From positions 1-11,829 of the forward strand of contig CALMFQ010000561.1 of assembly GCA_937863215.1 (NCBI GenBank): a stretch of 11,829 nucleotides of DNA, in the 5' to 3' direction. The stretch comes from an uncultured Pseudomonadota bacterium (GTDB lineage Bacteria; Pseudomonadota; Gammaproteobacteria; Burkholderiales; SCOH01). Positions 1 through 7,743 of this stretch are shown here, piece after piece. The position numbers were made by a program, and so were the translations under genes. The notes under the pieces are model-generated. The model saw only the letters and a program-made list of their open reading frames with translations. It searched no databases and was not told the origin of the DNA. Position 1 is the first letter of the stretch, and the number at the start of each line of letters is the position of its first letter.

Positions 1-63
1 TACCCGGTCCTGATTGTATTTGCGGCCACCGCGGCGGCTTTCCTGGTAGATCGAGAATTTCAT
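1..63 (-). CDS. PP2C-type Ser/Thr protein phosphatase, N-terminal fragment (runs off the window)
   Basis: Reading leftward from the ATG at 63-61, the 21 available codons give MKFSIYQESRRGGRKYNQDR followed by Val. Arg-x-Gly-x-Arg then Asn-Gln-Asp-Arg is the typical first motif of bacterial PP2C (PPM) phosphatases of the Stp/PrpC type, where the Asp helps to bind the metal ions. The rest of the gene lies outside the window, so catalytic completeness cannot be judged. It lies 93 bp downstream of a Ser/Thr kinase gene on the same strand. Such kinase-phosphatase pairs usually act on shared substrates, with the phosphatase reversing the kinase. No clear Shine-Dalgarno precedes this ATG. The identification rests on a short but characteristic motif and on the neighbour. 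Confidence 0.72.
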   Translation of the reverse strand, partial: MKFSIYQESRRGGRKYNQDRV

Positions 64-107
64 GCTGGCTGGCGCTGCTGGCTGGAGAAATTATGAAATT
101 GGAATAA

Positions 108-113
108 ATTATA
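108..113 (-). promoter_or_regulatory. Possible -10 box for the phosphatase gene
   Basis: On the minus strand the perfect hexamer TATAAT lies 44 bp upstream of the phosphatase ATG, inside an AT-rich patch in an otherwise GC-rich region. No good -35 hexamer is found 16-18 bp further upstream, so this could be a weak or activator-dependent promoter, or chance. The gene may simply be cotranscribed with the kinase. Confidence 0.25.
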
Positions 114-156
114 CTGTATTGGCTGCGCTGATGCGCGAGTTTCGTTATGCACTGTG

Positions 157-1098
157 TCAGCGCATGCGGATACGGGCAAGCGATTTTTTCAGGTTATCGA
201 GCATCGATGCCTTGGGCGGGATTTCCGGAACCTTGGGTGAGAGTGCCTTCTGCAGCGAATGGACGCTTTGCGGCCGATCAAGGTAGTTCATCTGCAGGCA
301 CCAGTCGACGATTTCCAGCAGCTCGTTCGAATATTTGCCACCCCAGAGTTTCTTTGCCGATACCAGTCGGTCGTCTTCCAGTCGCGCATCCGCCGCTTGT
401 GGTGCGAAACCGGCCATGCAGGCGAAGATGCTGGCGCCAACGCTGTAGATATCGGTCCACGGGCCAAGGTTTTCGCGCCCCTTGTATTGCTCGGGAGCGG
501 CAAAGCCGGGAGTGTACATCGGCGTGAAACGCTTGATTTCACTGGTTAATGTCTGCCGCGCCGAGCCAAAGTCCAGCAGTACCGGCGAGCTGTCGCGGCG
601 GATATAGATATTGGCCGGCTTGATATCGAGGTGCAGCAGCTTGTGCAGGTGAACTTCGCGCAGACCGTTGAGCATGTGATAGAACACGTGACGAATGATG
701 TCCTCGCGCACCGATCCGTGCAGCTGTATCTCGCGCTGCAGTGTCCGCCCGCGTTCGTACTCCATCACCATGTAAACCGTTTCGTTGGCGCGGAAGAAGT
801 TCAACACCCGCACCACGTTGGGGTGTTGAATGTGCGCCAGCGTCTTGCCTTCATCAAAAAAGCACTTCAGGCCGAATTTGAACGTTGCCATTTTTTCCGG
901 TGTGGTGGCAACGACCTTGTCGCCATCCTGACGCAAGGCGAGCGAATTCGGCAGATATTCCTTGATGGCTACCGGCTTGTCGTTTTCATCCTGTGCCAGA
1001 TACACAATACTGAAACCGCCGGCGCTCAGCTGTTTGACGACCGTGTAGTTGAGTAACTGGTAGCCGCGCGGCAACGCGAGATTGGTTTGGCTTGACAT
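157..1098 (-). CDS. Soluble Hanks-type serine/threonine protein kinase (non-RD)
   Basis: This is a 313-residue protein with one kinase domain (about residues 18-285) and no membrane segment or extracellular sensor domain, so it is probably cytosolic. Visible motifs are the ATP loop LSAGGFSIVY (24-33), the VAIK lysine (K46), the helix-C glutamate (E83), the catalytic loop HLDIKPAN (156-163, with D158, K160, N163), DFG (176-178) and APE (201-203). The catalytic loop has Leu where most kinases have Arg (HRD), making it a non-RD kinase that probably does not need activation-loop phosphorylation. Two of the three glycines of the GxGxxG loop are Ser. The C-terminus is a basic, possibly amphipathic tail. 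It diverges from yicC and precedes the PP2C gene, its probable antagonist. No strong Shine-Dalgarno is seen. Substrates cannot be inferred. Confidence 0.9.
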   Translation of the reverse strand: MSSQTNLALPRGYQLLNYTVVKQLSAGGFSIVYLAQDENDKPVAIKEYLPNSLALRQDGDKVVATTPEKMATFKFGLKCFFDEGKTLAHIQHPNVVRVLNFFRANETVYMVMEYERGRTLQREIQLHGSVREDIIRHVFYHMLNGLREVHLHKLLHLDIKPANIYIRRDSSPVLLDFGSARQTLTSEIKRFTPMYTPGFAAPEQYKGRENLGPWTDIYSVGASIFACMAGFAPQAADARLEDDRLVSAKKLWGGKYSNELLEIVDWCLQMNYLDRPQSVHSLQKALSPKVPEIPPKASMLDNLKKSLARIRMR

Positions 1099-1224
1099 GG
1101 GTTAGGGGGCGCTCAGGTTCCAGTGGCCAAAAACAGCACCGAGTAATCGCTTCCGGCCGGATGGCGCAACGCACCGCTCCCGGCTGGATGGTTACAGTAC
1201 TCAGATAGCTTGTTCCTCATGGTT

Positions 1225-1230
1225 TATAAT
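1225..1230 (+). promoter_or_regulatory. Possible -10 box upstream of yicC
   Basis: A perfect TATAAT lies in the 280-bp divergent region between the kinase and yicC. It would give a leader of about 140 nt before yicC. No convincing -35 hexamer is found at the right distance, so confidence is low. Apart from this and the small inverted repeat CTCT-AATAT-AGAG near 1297-1309, I see nothing definite between 1099 and 1362. Confidence 0.3.
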
Positions 1231-1378
1231 TGTTCTGTTCTATCCACGTTCATTGTGGTTTCAATCTGCGCCGAAGTAAAGGCGCGAATCAGTTCTCTCT
1301 AATATAGAGCATTCGTCTACGCTTGCCGCAGCCGATGTTCGTCTCCGCTAGAGAAACCCAACAAGGGAGTTGCAGCTA

Positions 1379-2245
1379 ATGATAAGCAGTATGACCGGCT
1401 ACGCCAATGCCAGCCGTGAATTGCAGGGTGCATCGCTGGTACTGGAAATGCGCGCGGTAAACCACCGCTATCTGGAGGTCATGTTCCGTTCGCCGGACGA
1501 ATTGCGTGCCATCGAACCGCAATGCCGGGAAATGCTCGCTGCCAGCCTCAGTCGCGGCAAGGTCGAAGTGCGTGTCTCGTTCAATCGTCCAGCCGAGGCG
1601 CAGACCTCGCTGCAGCTCAATCAGGAGCTGTTGCAGCAGTTGTTTGCCGTTTCCGACTCGGTGCGCGCGATCCGCTCTGAAGTAGGCGAGCTTAAGGTGG
1701 GCGAAGTGCTGCGCTGGCCCGGTGTGCTGCAGACGCAGGAAATCCCCGCCGCCACGCTGCAACAGATTGCGTTGGAATTGCTGCGCCAGGCGCTGAACGA
1801 CTTTACCGCCACGCGCCGCCGTGAAGGCGAGAAGCTGGTGGCGTTGATCCTGGATCGCGCCGCGCGCATGGATGAACTGGTGGAAGCGGTCAAACCGAAA
1901 ATCCCGGCGTTGATTCAGGCTTATCAGGAAAAGATCACGGCGCGTCTGAAAGATGCACTGGTCAACATCGAAGACGATCGGGTACGACAGGAGTTTGCGT
2001 TGTTCGCACAGAAAATCGATGTGGACGAGGAAATCGGTCGTCTGCAGACGCACCTGACCGAACTGCGGCGCATCGTCAAGACTGGCGGCGCGGTCGGCAA
2101 GCGGCTGGACTTCCTGCTGCAGGAACTGAACCGCGAGGCCAACACGCTGGGCTCCAAGTCGGTATCGAGCGAAGTGTCGCAAACTGCAATGGAACTGAAG
2201 GTTCTGATCGAGCAGATTCGCGAACAGATCCAGAACATAGAGTAA
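1379..2245 (+). CDS. yicC: YicC family endoribonuclease
   Basis: The protein has 288 residues, the usual length for YicC/YloC (about 287-293). The N-terminus MISSMTGYA matches the conserved family start, so the ATG at 1379 is preferred over the in-frame TTG at 1370. The stretch AAGGGAG (1363-1369) gives a Shine-Dalgarno 9 bases before it. The family features MRAVNHRYLEV (early) and the C-terminal region with EVGRL-like and ELNREANTLGSKS segments (about residues 220-265) are intact. YicC proteins are now recognised as metal-dependent endoribonucleases; E. coli YicC is linked to small-RNA turnover. The gene heads the yicC-gmk-rpoZ-spoT array, a common order in proteobacteria. Confidence 0.95.
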   Translation: MISSMTGYANASRELQGASLVLEMRAVNHRYLEVMFRSPDELRAIEPQCREMLAASLSRGKVEVRVSFNRPAEAQTSLQLNQELLQQLFAVSDSVRAIRSEVGELKVGEVLRWPGVLQTQEIPAATLQQIALELLRQALNDFTATRRREGEKLVALILDRAARMDELVEAVKPKIPALIQAYQEKITARLKDALVNIEDDRVRQEFALFAQKIDVDEEIGRLQTHLTELRRIVKTGGAVGKRLDFLLQELNREANTLGSKSVSSEVSQTAMELKVLIEQIREQIQNIE

Positions 2246-2354
2246 ATTCTGGATTTGCGTACAAGTTACTGTTTCAGGGTTTCTTAATAAACACCGGCGA
2301 ATATGGTAACCTTTCGCTTTGAATTGCCCGCAACGGGCAGGGTAAGACTGCAAT

Positions 2355-2972
2355 ATGCAACGCGGAAACATTTTTGTCGTAACGGCGCCGTCCGGAGCCG
2401 GAAAAACAACGCTGGTTGCGGCCTTGCTGGCGGCCGATCCGCTGATCAGGCTGTCGGTTTCGTACACCACGCGTGCGCCGCGCGAAGGCGAGGTTGACGG
2501 CAAACACTACCATTTCGTCCGCCGCGAGGATTTCCTGCTGCGGCTGCAGCAGGGCGAGTTTCTCGAGAGCGCCGAGGTCTACGGTAATTTCTACGGCACT
2601 TCGCAGCGCTGGCTGCAGCAGCAGCTCGATGCCGGCAACGATATCCTGCTGGAAATCGACTGGCAGGGAGCACAGCAGGTGCGGGCGTTGTTTCCCGATG
2701 CAATCGGCATCTTCATCCTGCCGCCGTCGCTGGAGGTGCTGGAGCAGCGCCTGCGCAGCCGCGCCAAGGATAGCGAGGAATCCATCGTGCGCCGCATGGC
2801 GTCGGCACGCGAGGAAATCAACCACGTCGAAGCCTTCGACTACGTCATCGTCAACGAATTCGTCGACGAAGCGGTCAAGGATCTGGTCAGCGTCGTGCGC
2901 AGCCAGCGTGTGCGTATCGGCGCGCAGTCGCTGCGGCATGTCGCCTTGCTGGCAGCATTGCGCGGCAACTGA
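2355..2972 (+). CDS. gmk: Guanylate kinase
   Basis: This 205-residue enzyme phosphorylates GMP to GDP with ATP, supplying GTP and, indirectly, the substrate for (p)ppGpp. The P-loop APSGAGKT is at residues 11-18. The GMP-binding segment SVSYTTRAPR-GE is at about 34-45, followed by the HYHFV and FLE-AEVYGNFYGT motifs. The ILLEIDWQGAQQVR segment (Walker-B region) lies near residue 100, and the lid-type segment RLRSRAKDSEESIVRRM follows. The length matches the family (about 205). The start ATG is preceded by a modest AGGGTAAG Shine-Dalgarno. It lies 109 bp after yicC and 65 bp before rpoZ, a conserved association with spoT. Confidence 0.97.
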   Translation: MQRGNIFVVTAPSGAGKTTLVAALLAADPLIRLSVSYTTRAPREGEVDGKHYHFVRREDFLLRLQQGEFLESAEVYGNFYGTSQRWLQQQLDAGNDILLEIDWQGAQQVRALFPDAIGIFILPPSLEVLEQRLRSRAKDSEESIVRRMASAREEINHVEAFDYVIVNEFVDEAVKDLVSVVRSQRVRIGAQSLRHVALLAALRGN

Positions 2973-3037
2973 ACTGTCAATCGGGCCCGGCTGCATCTGC
3001 CGGCCCAGCTAAACTGAAATCTAGAGAGGAATGAATC

Positions 3038-3244
3038 ATGGCACGTATTACTGTTGAAGATTGCCTGCATCAGATCGGCAACCGTTTTGACCTGACCCTG
3101 GCGGCTACCTATCGTGCCCGCCAGCTGGCCAATGGCGCGACACCGTTCGTCGATGCCGGCAAGGACAAGGTTACCGTACTGGCGCTACGTGAAATTGCCG
3201 GCGGCCACGTGGGTACCGAAATCCTCAATCGCGGTCAGGCCTGA
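3038..3244 (+). CDS. rpoZ: DNA-directed RNA polymerase omega subunit
   Basis: The 68-residue protein begins MARITVEDCL and contains the omega signature FDLTLAATYRARQL (about 17-30) and the KVTVLALREIAGG segment. Omega binds the beta-prime subunit, aids RNA polymerase assembly and forms part of a ppGpp site. That fits its place directly before the (p)ppGpp synthetase/hydrolase gene. AGAGAGGA about 10 bases upstream is a good Shine-Dalgarno. Betaproteobacterial omega is often short, like this one; E. coli has 91 residues. Confidence 0.97.
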   Translation: MARITVEDCLHQIGNRFDLTLAATYRARQLANGATPFVDAGKDKVTVLALREIAGGHVGTEILNRGQA

Positions 3245-3356
3245 TCGTTACTGTTGCGGTAGCGCATGCCCCGGCTGGCGTGCGTGGCCGTTGCTTGCCG
3301 GCGTGGCTGCCGGCGCCTGTTGAATTCGCCTTCCATAGCCGCAGGACTCGTTGACC

Positions 3357-5537
3357 ATGCTTGGTGTCTCGTCCCCCATGCCTTCCGGTGCGCTGCCGTT
3401 GACGCCACCGATGTTGCCGGCTGCGCGCGAGCTGCTGGATAAGGTCGCCGGCTATCTGTGTGCCGAGGAAGTCGAGCTGGTCGAGACTGCGTATCGCTAC
3501 GGCGAGCGTGCGCACGAGGGGCAGTTCCGCAAGAGCGGTGAACCCTACATTACCCATCCGATTGCCGTTGCCTCAATCCTCGCCGACTGGTTTCTCGACC
3601 ATCAGGCGCTGATTGCGGCGCTGCTGCACGATGTGATGGAAGACACCGGCGTTACCAAGCTGGAAATCGCCGATCAGTTCGGCAAGCCGGTCGCAGATTT
3701 GGTCGATGGCTTGTCCAAGCTGGAGCGGCTGGAATTCCAGACCAAGGAAGACGCGCAGGCGGAAAATTTCCGCAAGATGCTGCTGGCGATGGCGCGCGAC
3801 ATCCGGGTGATCCTGGTGAAGCTGGCTGACCGGCTGCACAATATGCGCACGCTGGATGCGATGAATCCGGACAAGCAGAAGCGCATTGCCCGTGAAACCA
3901 TGGACATCTACGCGCCGATCGCCAATCGTATCGGTCTCAACAGTGTGTATCAGGAGCTGGAAGACCTCAGTTTCCGTTACGTGCATCCACATCGCTATCT
4001 GGTGTTGGCCAAGGCGCTCAAGGCTGCGCGTGGCAACCGCCGTGAGGTGGTGAGCAAGATTCTCGAAGCGATCAAGCACAAGCTGGCCGATTCGGCAATC
4101 GAGGCGTTGGTGAACGGGCGCGAAAAGCACCTCTACAGCATTTACAAGAAAATGCAGGAAAAGCACCTGACCTTTTCACAGGTGCTGGATATTTACGGTT
4201 TTCGCGTCATTGTCAAGGACGTCCCGCATTGTTACCTGACGCTGGGTGCCTTGCATGGCTTGTACAAGCCGATTCCCGGCAAGTTCAAGGATTACATTGC
4301 CATCCCCAAGGGCAATGGCTATCAGTCGGTGCATACCACTTTGTTCGGCCCTTACGGCACGCCGGTGGAAGTCCAGATTCGTACCCAGGACATGCACAAG
4401 GTCGCTGAATCCGGCGTGGCATCGCACTGGATCTACAAATCCGGCAATGTCAGCATCAACGAGGTGCAGCAGAAAACCCACCAGTGGCTGAAAAGCCTGC
4501 TGGAAATCCAGTCGCAGAGCGGCGATTCAGTCGAATTTCTCGAGCACATCAAAGTCGACCTGTTTCCCGACGAGGTGTATGTGTTCACCCCCAAGGGCAA
4601 GATCATGTCGTTGCCGCAGGGCGCGACGGCAGTCGATTTTGCCTATGCAGTGCACACCGATATCGGCAACCGCTGCATTGCGGCCAAGATCAATTACGAG
4701 CTGATGCCGCTACGCACCGTGCTGCGCAACGGCGACCGGGTCGAGATCATCACCGCCAGCACTTCCAAGCCGAACCCGAACTGGCTGAATTTTGTCGCTA
4801 CCGGCAAGGCACGTTCGCACATTCGCCATTATCTGAAGACCATGCGCTACGAGGAGTCGGTCACCCTTGGCGAGCGCCTGTTGAATCAATCGCTGGTGGC
4901 GCTGAAGGCGGACAATATCGACGATGCGCTGTGGGAGCGCTTTCTGCGTGAAGAGGCAGGCGAGAAGTCACGTCAGGAAATCCTTTCCGATATCGGCCTC
5001 GGCAAGCGTCTGCCGGTGGTGGTGGCCAAGCGGTTGCTGGCGCCTTCCGGCTTGATTGCCGAAATGCCGCAGCGCCCCGATCCGATTACCATTCACGGCA
5101 CCGAGGGCATGGCGGTGCAGTTTGCGCAGTGCTGCAGCCCGATTCCCGGCGATCCGATCATTGGCGTGATCAAGAAGGGGCAGGGGCTGATCGTGCATAC
5201 CCACGATTGTCCGGTGCTGCGCAAGAGCCGCATCGACCCGGAAAAAATGCTCGATGTGCAATGGGACCAGACCGTGCAGCGCATGTTCGACGTCAACGTC
5301 AAGGTGCTGGCGGTGCATGAGCGCGGCGCATTGGCGCAGATTGCCGCTGCCATTGCCGACGATGGTGCAAATATCCAGAACGTGCACATGGAAGACGAAC
5401 ATGACCGCACTGCCTATACCACGCTCAACTTCACCCTGCAGGTGGAAAATCGTGGTCATCTGGCCAAAGTGATGAAGGCGCTACGCCAGTTGCCGGTAGT
5501 GGTGCGTATCAATCGCGTGCGCGGTACGGCCGCATGA
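3357..5537 (+). CDS. spoT: Bifunctional (p)ppGpp synthetase / guanosine-3',5'-bis(diphosphate) 3'-pyrophosphohydrolase (RelA/SpoT family)
   Basis: The protein has 726 residues from the ATG at 3357. TTG 3351 and ATG 3378 are in-frame alternatives; CAGGA at 3342-3346 fits 3357 best. Domains in order: HD hydrolase (about 30-195) with H53, H67 and HDVMED at 91-96; (p)ppGpp synthetase (about 230-380) with YSIYKKM, DIYGFRVIV and PKGNGYQSVHTT; TGS (about 401-462); a zinc-finger-like segment with C592-C593 and HTHDC; and a C-terminal ACT domain (about 645-726). The synthetase loop reads KFKD (309-312). This is the basic RxKD-type motif of bifunctional enzymes and not the acidic ExDD of synthetase-only RelA. 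Together with an intact HD site it supports both activities. It controls the stringent response. The start is 112 bp after rpoZ, in the conserved gmk-rpoZ-spoT order. Confidence 0.96.
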   Translation: MLGVSSPMPSGALPLTPPMLPAARELLDKVAGYLCAEEVELVETAYRYGERAHEGQFRKSGEPYITHPIAVASILADWFLDHQALIAALLHDVMEDTGVTKLEIADQFGKPVADLVDGLSKLERLEFQTKEDAQAENFRKMLLAMARDIRVILVKLADRLHNMRTLDAMNPDKQKRIARETMDIYAPIANRIGLNSVYQELEDLSFRYVHPHRYLVLAKALKAARGNRREVVSKILEAIKHKLADSAIEALVNGREKHLYSIYKKMQEKHLTFSQVLDIYGFRVIVKDVPHCYLTLGALHGLYKPIPGKFKDYIAIPKGNGYQSVHTTLFGPYGTPVEVQIRTQDMHKVAESGVASHWIYKSGNVSINEVQQKTHQWLKSLLEIQSQSGDSVEFLEHIKVDLFPDEVYVFTPKGKIMSLPQGATAVDFAYAVHTDIGNRCIAAKINYELMPLRTVLRNGDRVEIITASTSKPNPNWLNFVATGKARSHIRHYLKTMRYEESVTLGERLLNQSLVALKADNIDDALWERFLREEAGEKSRQEILSDIGLGKRLPVVVAKRLLAPSGLIAEMPQRPDPITIHGTEGMAVQFAQCCSPIPGDPIIGVIKKGQGLIVHTHDCPVLRKSRIDPEKMLDVQWDQTVQRMFDVNVKVLAVHERGALAQIAAAIADDGANIQNVHMEDEHDRTAYTTLNFTLQVENRGHLAKVMKALRQLPVVVRINRVRGTAA

Positions 5538-5581
5538 CGGCGCCGTGTTAAAATCCGCTTCTTTTTTGCCCCTAGTCTGAC

Positions 5582-5785
5582 GTGATTACCTTGACCATCA
5601 ACGGCCAGCCGCGCGAGTTCAGCCAGCCTCTTGCCGTCAGCGAGCTGTTGACGCTACTTGAGCTTACCGGCAAACGCCTGGCAGTCGAATGCAACGGCGA
5701 AATCGTGCCGCGCAGCGGCTTTGACTGCCGCTTGCTGCAACATGGCGATAATCTGGAAATCGTCGTCGCCGTCGGCGGCGGCTGA
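5582..5785 (+). CDS. thiS: Sulfur carrier protein ThiS
   Basis: This small protein of 67 residues has a ubiquitin-like fold pattern (beta strand MITLTINGQ at the start, IVPRSGF in the middle, DNLEIVVAVGGG at the end). The C-terminal Gly-Gly is the group that is adenylated and then converted to a thiocarboxylate, which supplies sulfur for the thiazole of thiamine. The GTG at 5582 is chosen because it gives the standard N-terminal strand. There is no clear Shine-Dalgarno, so initiation may be weak or use an unusual context. It lies 44 bp after spoT and 22 bp before thiG, its functional partner. No TPP riboswitch core (CUGAGA) is seen in the short upstream gap. Confidence 0.93.
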   Translation: MITLTINGQPREFSQPLAVSELLTLLELTGKRLAVECNGEIVPRSGFDCRLLQHGDNLEIVVAVGGG

Positions 5786-5807
5786 ATCGTTTCGAAAGCA
5801 AACTCCC

Positions 5808-6590
5808 ATGGAACAACTCTGCATCGCCGGCAAGACCTATGGCTCGCGCCTGTTGGTCGGCACCGGCAAATACAAGGATTTTGACGAAACCCGCGCGGCA
5901 ATCGATGCCAGCGGTGCGGAAATCGTGACGCTGGCGATTCGTCGCGTCAACATCGGGCAAGACCCGAGCCAGCCCAATCTGCTGAATGCGATTCCGCCGA
6001 GCAAATTCACCCTGCTGCCGAACACCGCCGGCTGTTACAGCGCCGACGATGCCGTGCGCACGCTGCGCCTGGCGCGCGAGCTGCTGGATGGCCACAAGCT
6101 GGTGAAGCTGGAAGTGCTGGGCGACCCGAACACGCTGTTCCCGAACGTGATCGAAACCCTCAAGGCCGCCGAAACGCTGGTTAAGGATGGCTTCGACGTG
6201 ATGGTCTACACCTCGGACGACCCGATTATCGCCAAACAGCTGGAAGAGATCGGCTGTTGCGCCATCATGCCGCTGGCCTCGCTGATCGGCTCCGGCATGG
6301 GCATCCTCAATCCGTGGAATCTGCGCCTGATTATCGAGCAGAGCAAAGTGCCGGTGCTGGTCGATGCCGGTGTCGGTACGGCTTCCGATGCCGCGATTGC
6401 GATGGAGCTGGGCTGTGACGGCGTGTTGATGAACACGGCGATTGCCCATGCCAAAAACCCGGTGCTGATGGCCAGTGCCATGAAAAAGGCGGTGGAAGCC
6501 GGTCGTGACGCTTTCCTTGCCGGCCGCATGCCGCGCAAGCTGTATAGTGCCGATCCGAGCTCGCCAATGAGTGGGTTGATCGGCAAGTGA
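5808..6590 (+). CDS. thiG: Thiazole synthase ThiG
   Basis: The enzyme has 260 residues from the ATG at 5808, the normal family length. It condenses 1-deoxy-D-xylulose 5-phosphate, dehydroglycine (or its imine) and the ThiS thiocarboxylate into the thiazole phosphate of thiamine. Visible features are the N-terminal RLLVGTGKY, the NTAGCY segment (72-77), the Schiff-base lysine in KLVKLEVLGD (K100), the phosphate-binding PLASLIGSGMGI, and VLVDAGVGTASDAA with GVLMNTAIA near the end. The open frame extends further upstream, but that part overlaps thiS and is not family-like. The last bases overlap the trmB start (GTGA), so trmB is probably translationally coupled. Confidence 0.96.
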   Translation: MEQLCIAGKTYGSRLLVGTGKYKDFDETRAAIDASGAEIVTLAIRRVNIGQDPSQPNLLNAIPPSKFTLLPNTAGCYSADDAVRTLRLARELLDGHKLVKLEVLGDPNTLFPNVIETLKAAETLVKDGFDVMVYTSDDPIIAKQLEEIGCCAIMPLASLIGSGMGILNPWNLRLIIEQSKVPVLVDAGVGTASDAAIAMELGCDGVLMNTAIAHAKNPVLMASAMKKAVEAGRDAFLAGRMPRKLYSADPSSPMSGLIGK

Positions 6591-7312
6591 CAGACAGCAG
6601 AAAACCGCTGATTGGTTCGGTTTACACCAATCCTGACGACGTTACGCAACGCCCGATCCGCACCTTCGTGTTGCGCCAGGGGCATTTGTCCGATGCCCAG
6701 TTGCGCGCCATCGAAGCCGGCATGCCGCGTTGGGGGATCGAATATCAGCCCCAGCCGCTGGATATGGATACCGCGTTTGGCCGCAGCGCGCCCAAGGTGC
6801 TGGAAATCGGCTTTGGCATGGGTACTGCCACTGCCGAAATTGCCGCGCGTCGCCCGGACACCGATTTCCTCGGTATCGAAGTGCATGGTCCCGGTGTCGG
6901 CAATCTGTTCAAGTTGATCGACGAGCGCGGCGTAAGCAATCTGCGCGTGATTCGTCACGATGCGGTGGAAGTGGTCGACAATATGCTCGCGCCGCAGTCG
7001 CTGGATGGCTTTCACCTGTATTTCCCCGATCCGTGGCCGAAAAAGCGTCACCACAAGCGTCGCCTGGTACAGCCGGCGTTTGTCGAAAAAATCGTCTCTA
7101 GGCTGAAAACCGGTGCCTATATCCACATGGCCACCGACTGGGAAGAATACGCGCAGCAAATGCTGGAAGTGTTGTCGCAAAACCCGCAGCTGCGCAATAC
7201 GGCTGAAGCCTACGCCCCGCGCCCGGATTTCCGCCCGCTGACCAAATTCGAGCAGCGTGGCCTCAATCTGGGCCATGGCGTGTGGGATTTGCTGTTCAAG
7301 GTCGTGCGCTGA
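6587..7312 (+). CDS. trmB: tRNA (guanine-N7-)-methyltransferase
   Basis: This 241-residue SAM-dependent enzyme makes m7G at position 46 of tRNAs. It has the SAM-binding LEIGFGMG (near residue 72), the FLGIEVH segment, the family signature FPDPWPKKRHHKRR (about 145-158), MATDWEEYA, and the C-terminal TKFEQRGLNLGHGVWDL substrate-binding region. It starts with GTG inside the thiG stop (GTGA, 4-base overlap). This is the only start compatible with the whole domain and suggests coupled translation. It is last in the thiS-thiG-trmB group, an arrangement I believe is common in betaproteobacteria. Confidence 0.96.
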   Translation: MTDSRKPLIGSVYTNPDDVTQRPIRTFVLRQGHLSDAQLRAIEAGMPRWGIEYQPQPLDMDTAFGRSAPKVLEIGFGMGTATAEIAARRPDTDFLGIEVHGPGVGNLFKLIDERGVSNLRVIRHDAVEVVDNMLAPQSLDGFHLYFPDPWPKKRHHKRRLVQPAFVEKIVSRLKTGAYIHMATDWEEYAQQMLEVLSQNPQLRNTAEAYAPRPDFRPLTKFEQRGLNLGHGVWDLLFKVVR

Positions 7313-7347
7313 TACCGACTCCGCCGGGCAGAGGGTAGGCATGGCGA

Positions 7348-7376
7348 TTGCCTGCTCCCCGGCTTCGGTTTAGAAT
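7348..7376 (+). promoter_or_regulatory. Promoter of tRNA-Leu
   Basis: TTGCCT (7348-7353, 4 of 6 to the -35 consensus) and TAGAAT (7371-7376, 5 of 6 to the -10 consensus) are separated by exactly 17 bp. Transcription would begin near 7383, about 37 bases before the mature tRNA. The C-rich CACGCTCC after the -10 box resembles the GC-rich discriminator of stringently controlled stable-RNA promoters. Confidence 0.55.
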
Positions 7377-7419
7377 CACGCTCCTTCGTTGTCCAGCCAC
7401 GGGCAGCGATGTCATCAGT

Positions 7420-7504
7420 GCCCAGGTGGCGGAATTGGTAGACGCACTGGATTTAGGTTCCAGCGCCGTAAGGTGTAGGAGTTCGAGTCTCCTCCTGGGC
7501 ACCA
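7420..7504 (+). tRNA. tRNA-Leu, anticodon UAG
   Basis: This 85-nt class II tRNA has the acceptor stem GCCCAGG/CCTGGGC, discriminator A and an encoded CCA (7502-7504). The D arm TGGCGGAATTGGTAGACGCA is typical of tRNA-Leu. The anticodon stem CTGGA/TCCAG encloses loop TTTAGGT with anticodon TAG at 7454-7456, reading CUA and, by wobble, other CUN codons. The long variable arm (about 7463-7478) and the T arm with GTTCGAGTC are present. It stands alone between core genes on the left and accessory-type genes on the right. Confidence 0.97.
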
Positions 7505-7743
7505 CGTTTAAAGTCAATGGGTTCGATTGGATTGTCCGGACGCTTGTTGCTTCGCAATCCGCGGCTCGCTTCGCAAATTGGCCATTGCGCTGGTTTTACT
7601 TTCTCGCCGCGCTGCGCGCGGACATGGTTTTCGGTCATGCCAACTGTAGTATGGTCAAGCTGATTTTGTGCTTGGTGGGGATCGGTTCATTTGTTTGGGC
7701 CGGGCGCAACAAGGGCATAAAGCCTCTAGGCCAAGCTACACTG
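7505..7743. other. tRNA 3' flank without a supported gene
   Basis: These roughly 240 bases between the tRNA and the terminator hold no credible gene. The only notable structure is a short direct repeat GCTTCGCAA at 7549-7557 and 7568-7576 (19-bp period), and a GC-rich self-complementary patch near 7606-7621. Transcripts from the tRNA promoter would cross this region up to the terminator, so it may simply be the 3' trailer. Confidence 0.5.

Noticed and set aside
1376..2503. Long open frame on the minus strand opposite yicC and gmk
   Set aside because: It is an antisense shadow of two certain genes, with no family-like features of its own.
5532..5570. Palindrome ACGGCGCCGT followed by a T-run before thiS, as a possible terminator after spoT
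   Set aside because: The palindrome has no loop and the T-run is about 20 bases away, so it cannot form a rho-independent terminator.
5658..5807. Longer ThiG start reading through thiS
   Set aside because: The extra 50 residues overlap thiS in another frame and lack ThiG similarity. ATG 5808 gives the family-typical N-terminus.
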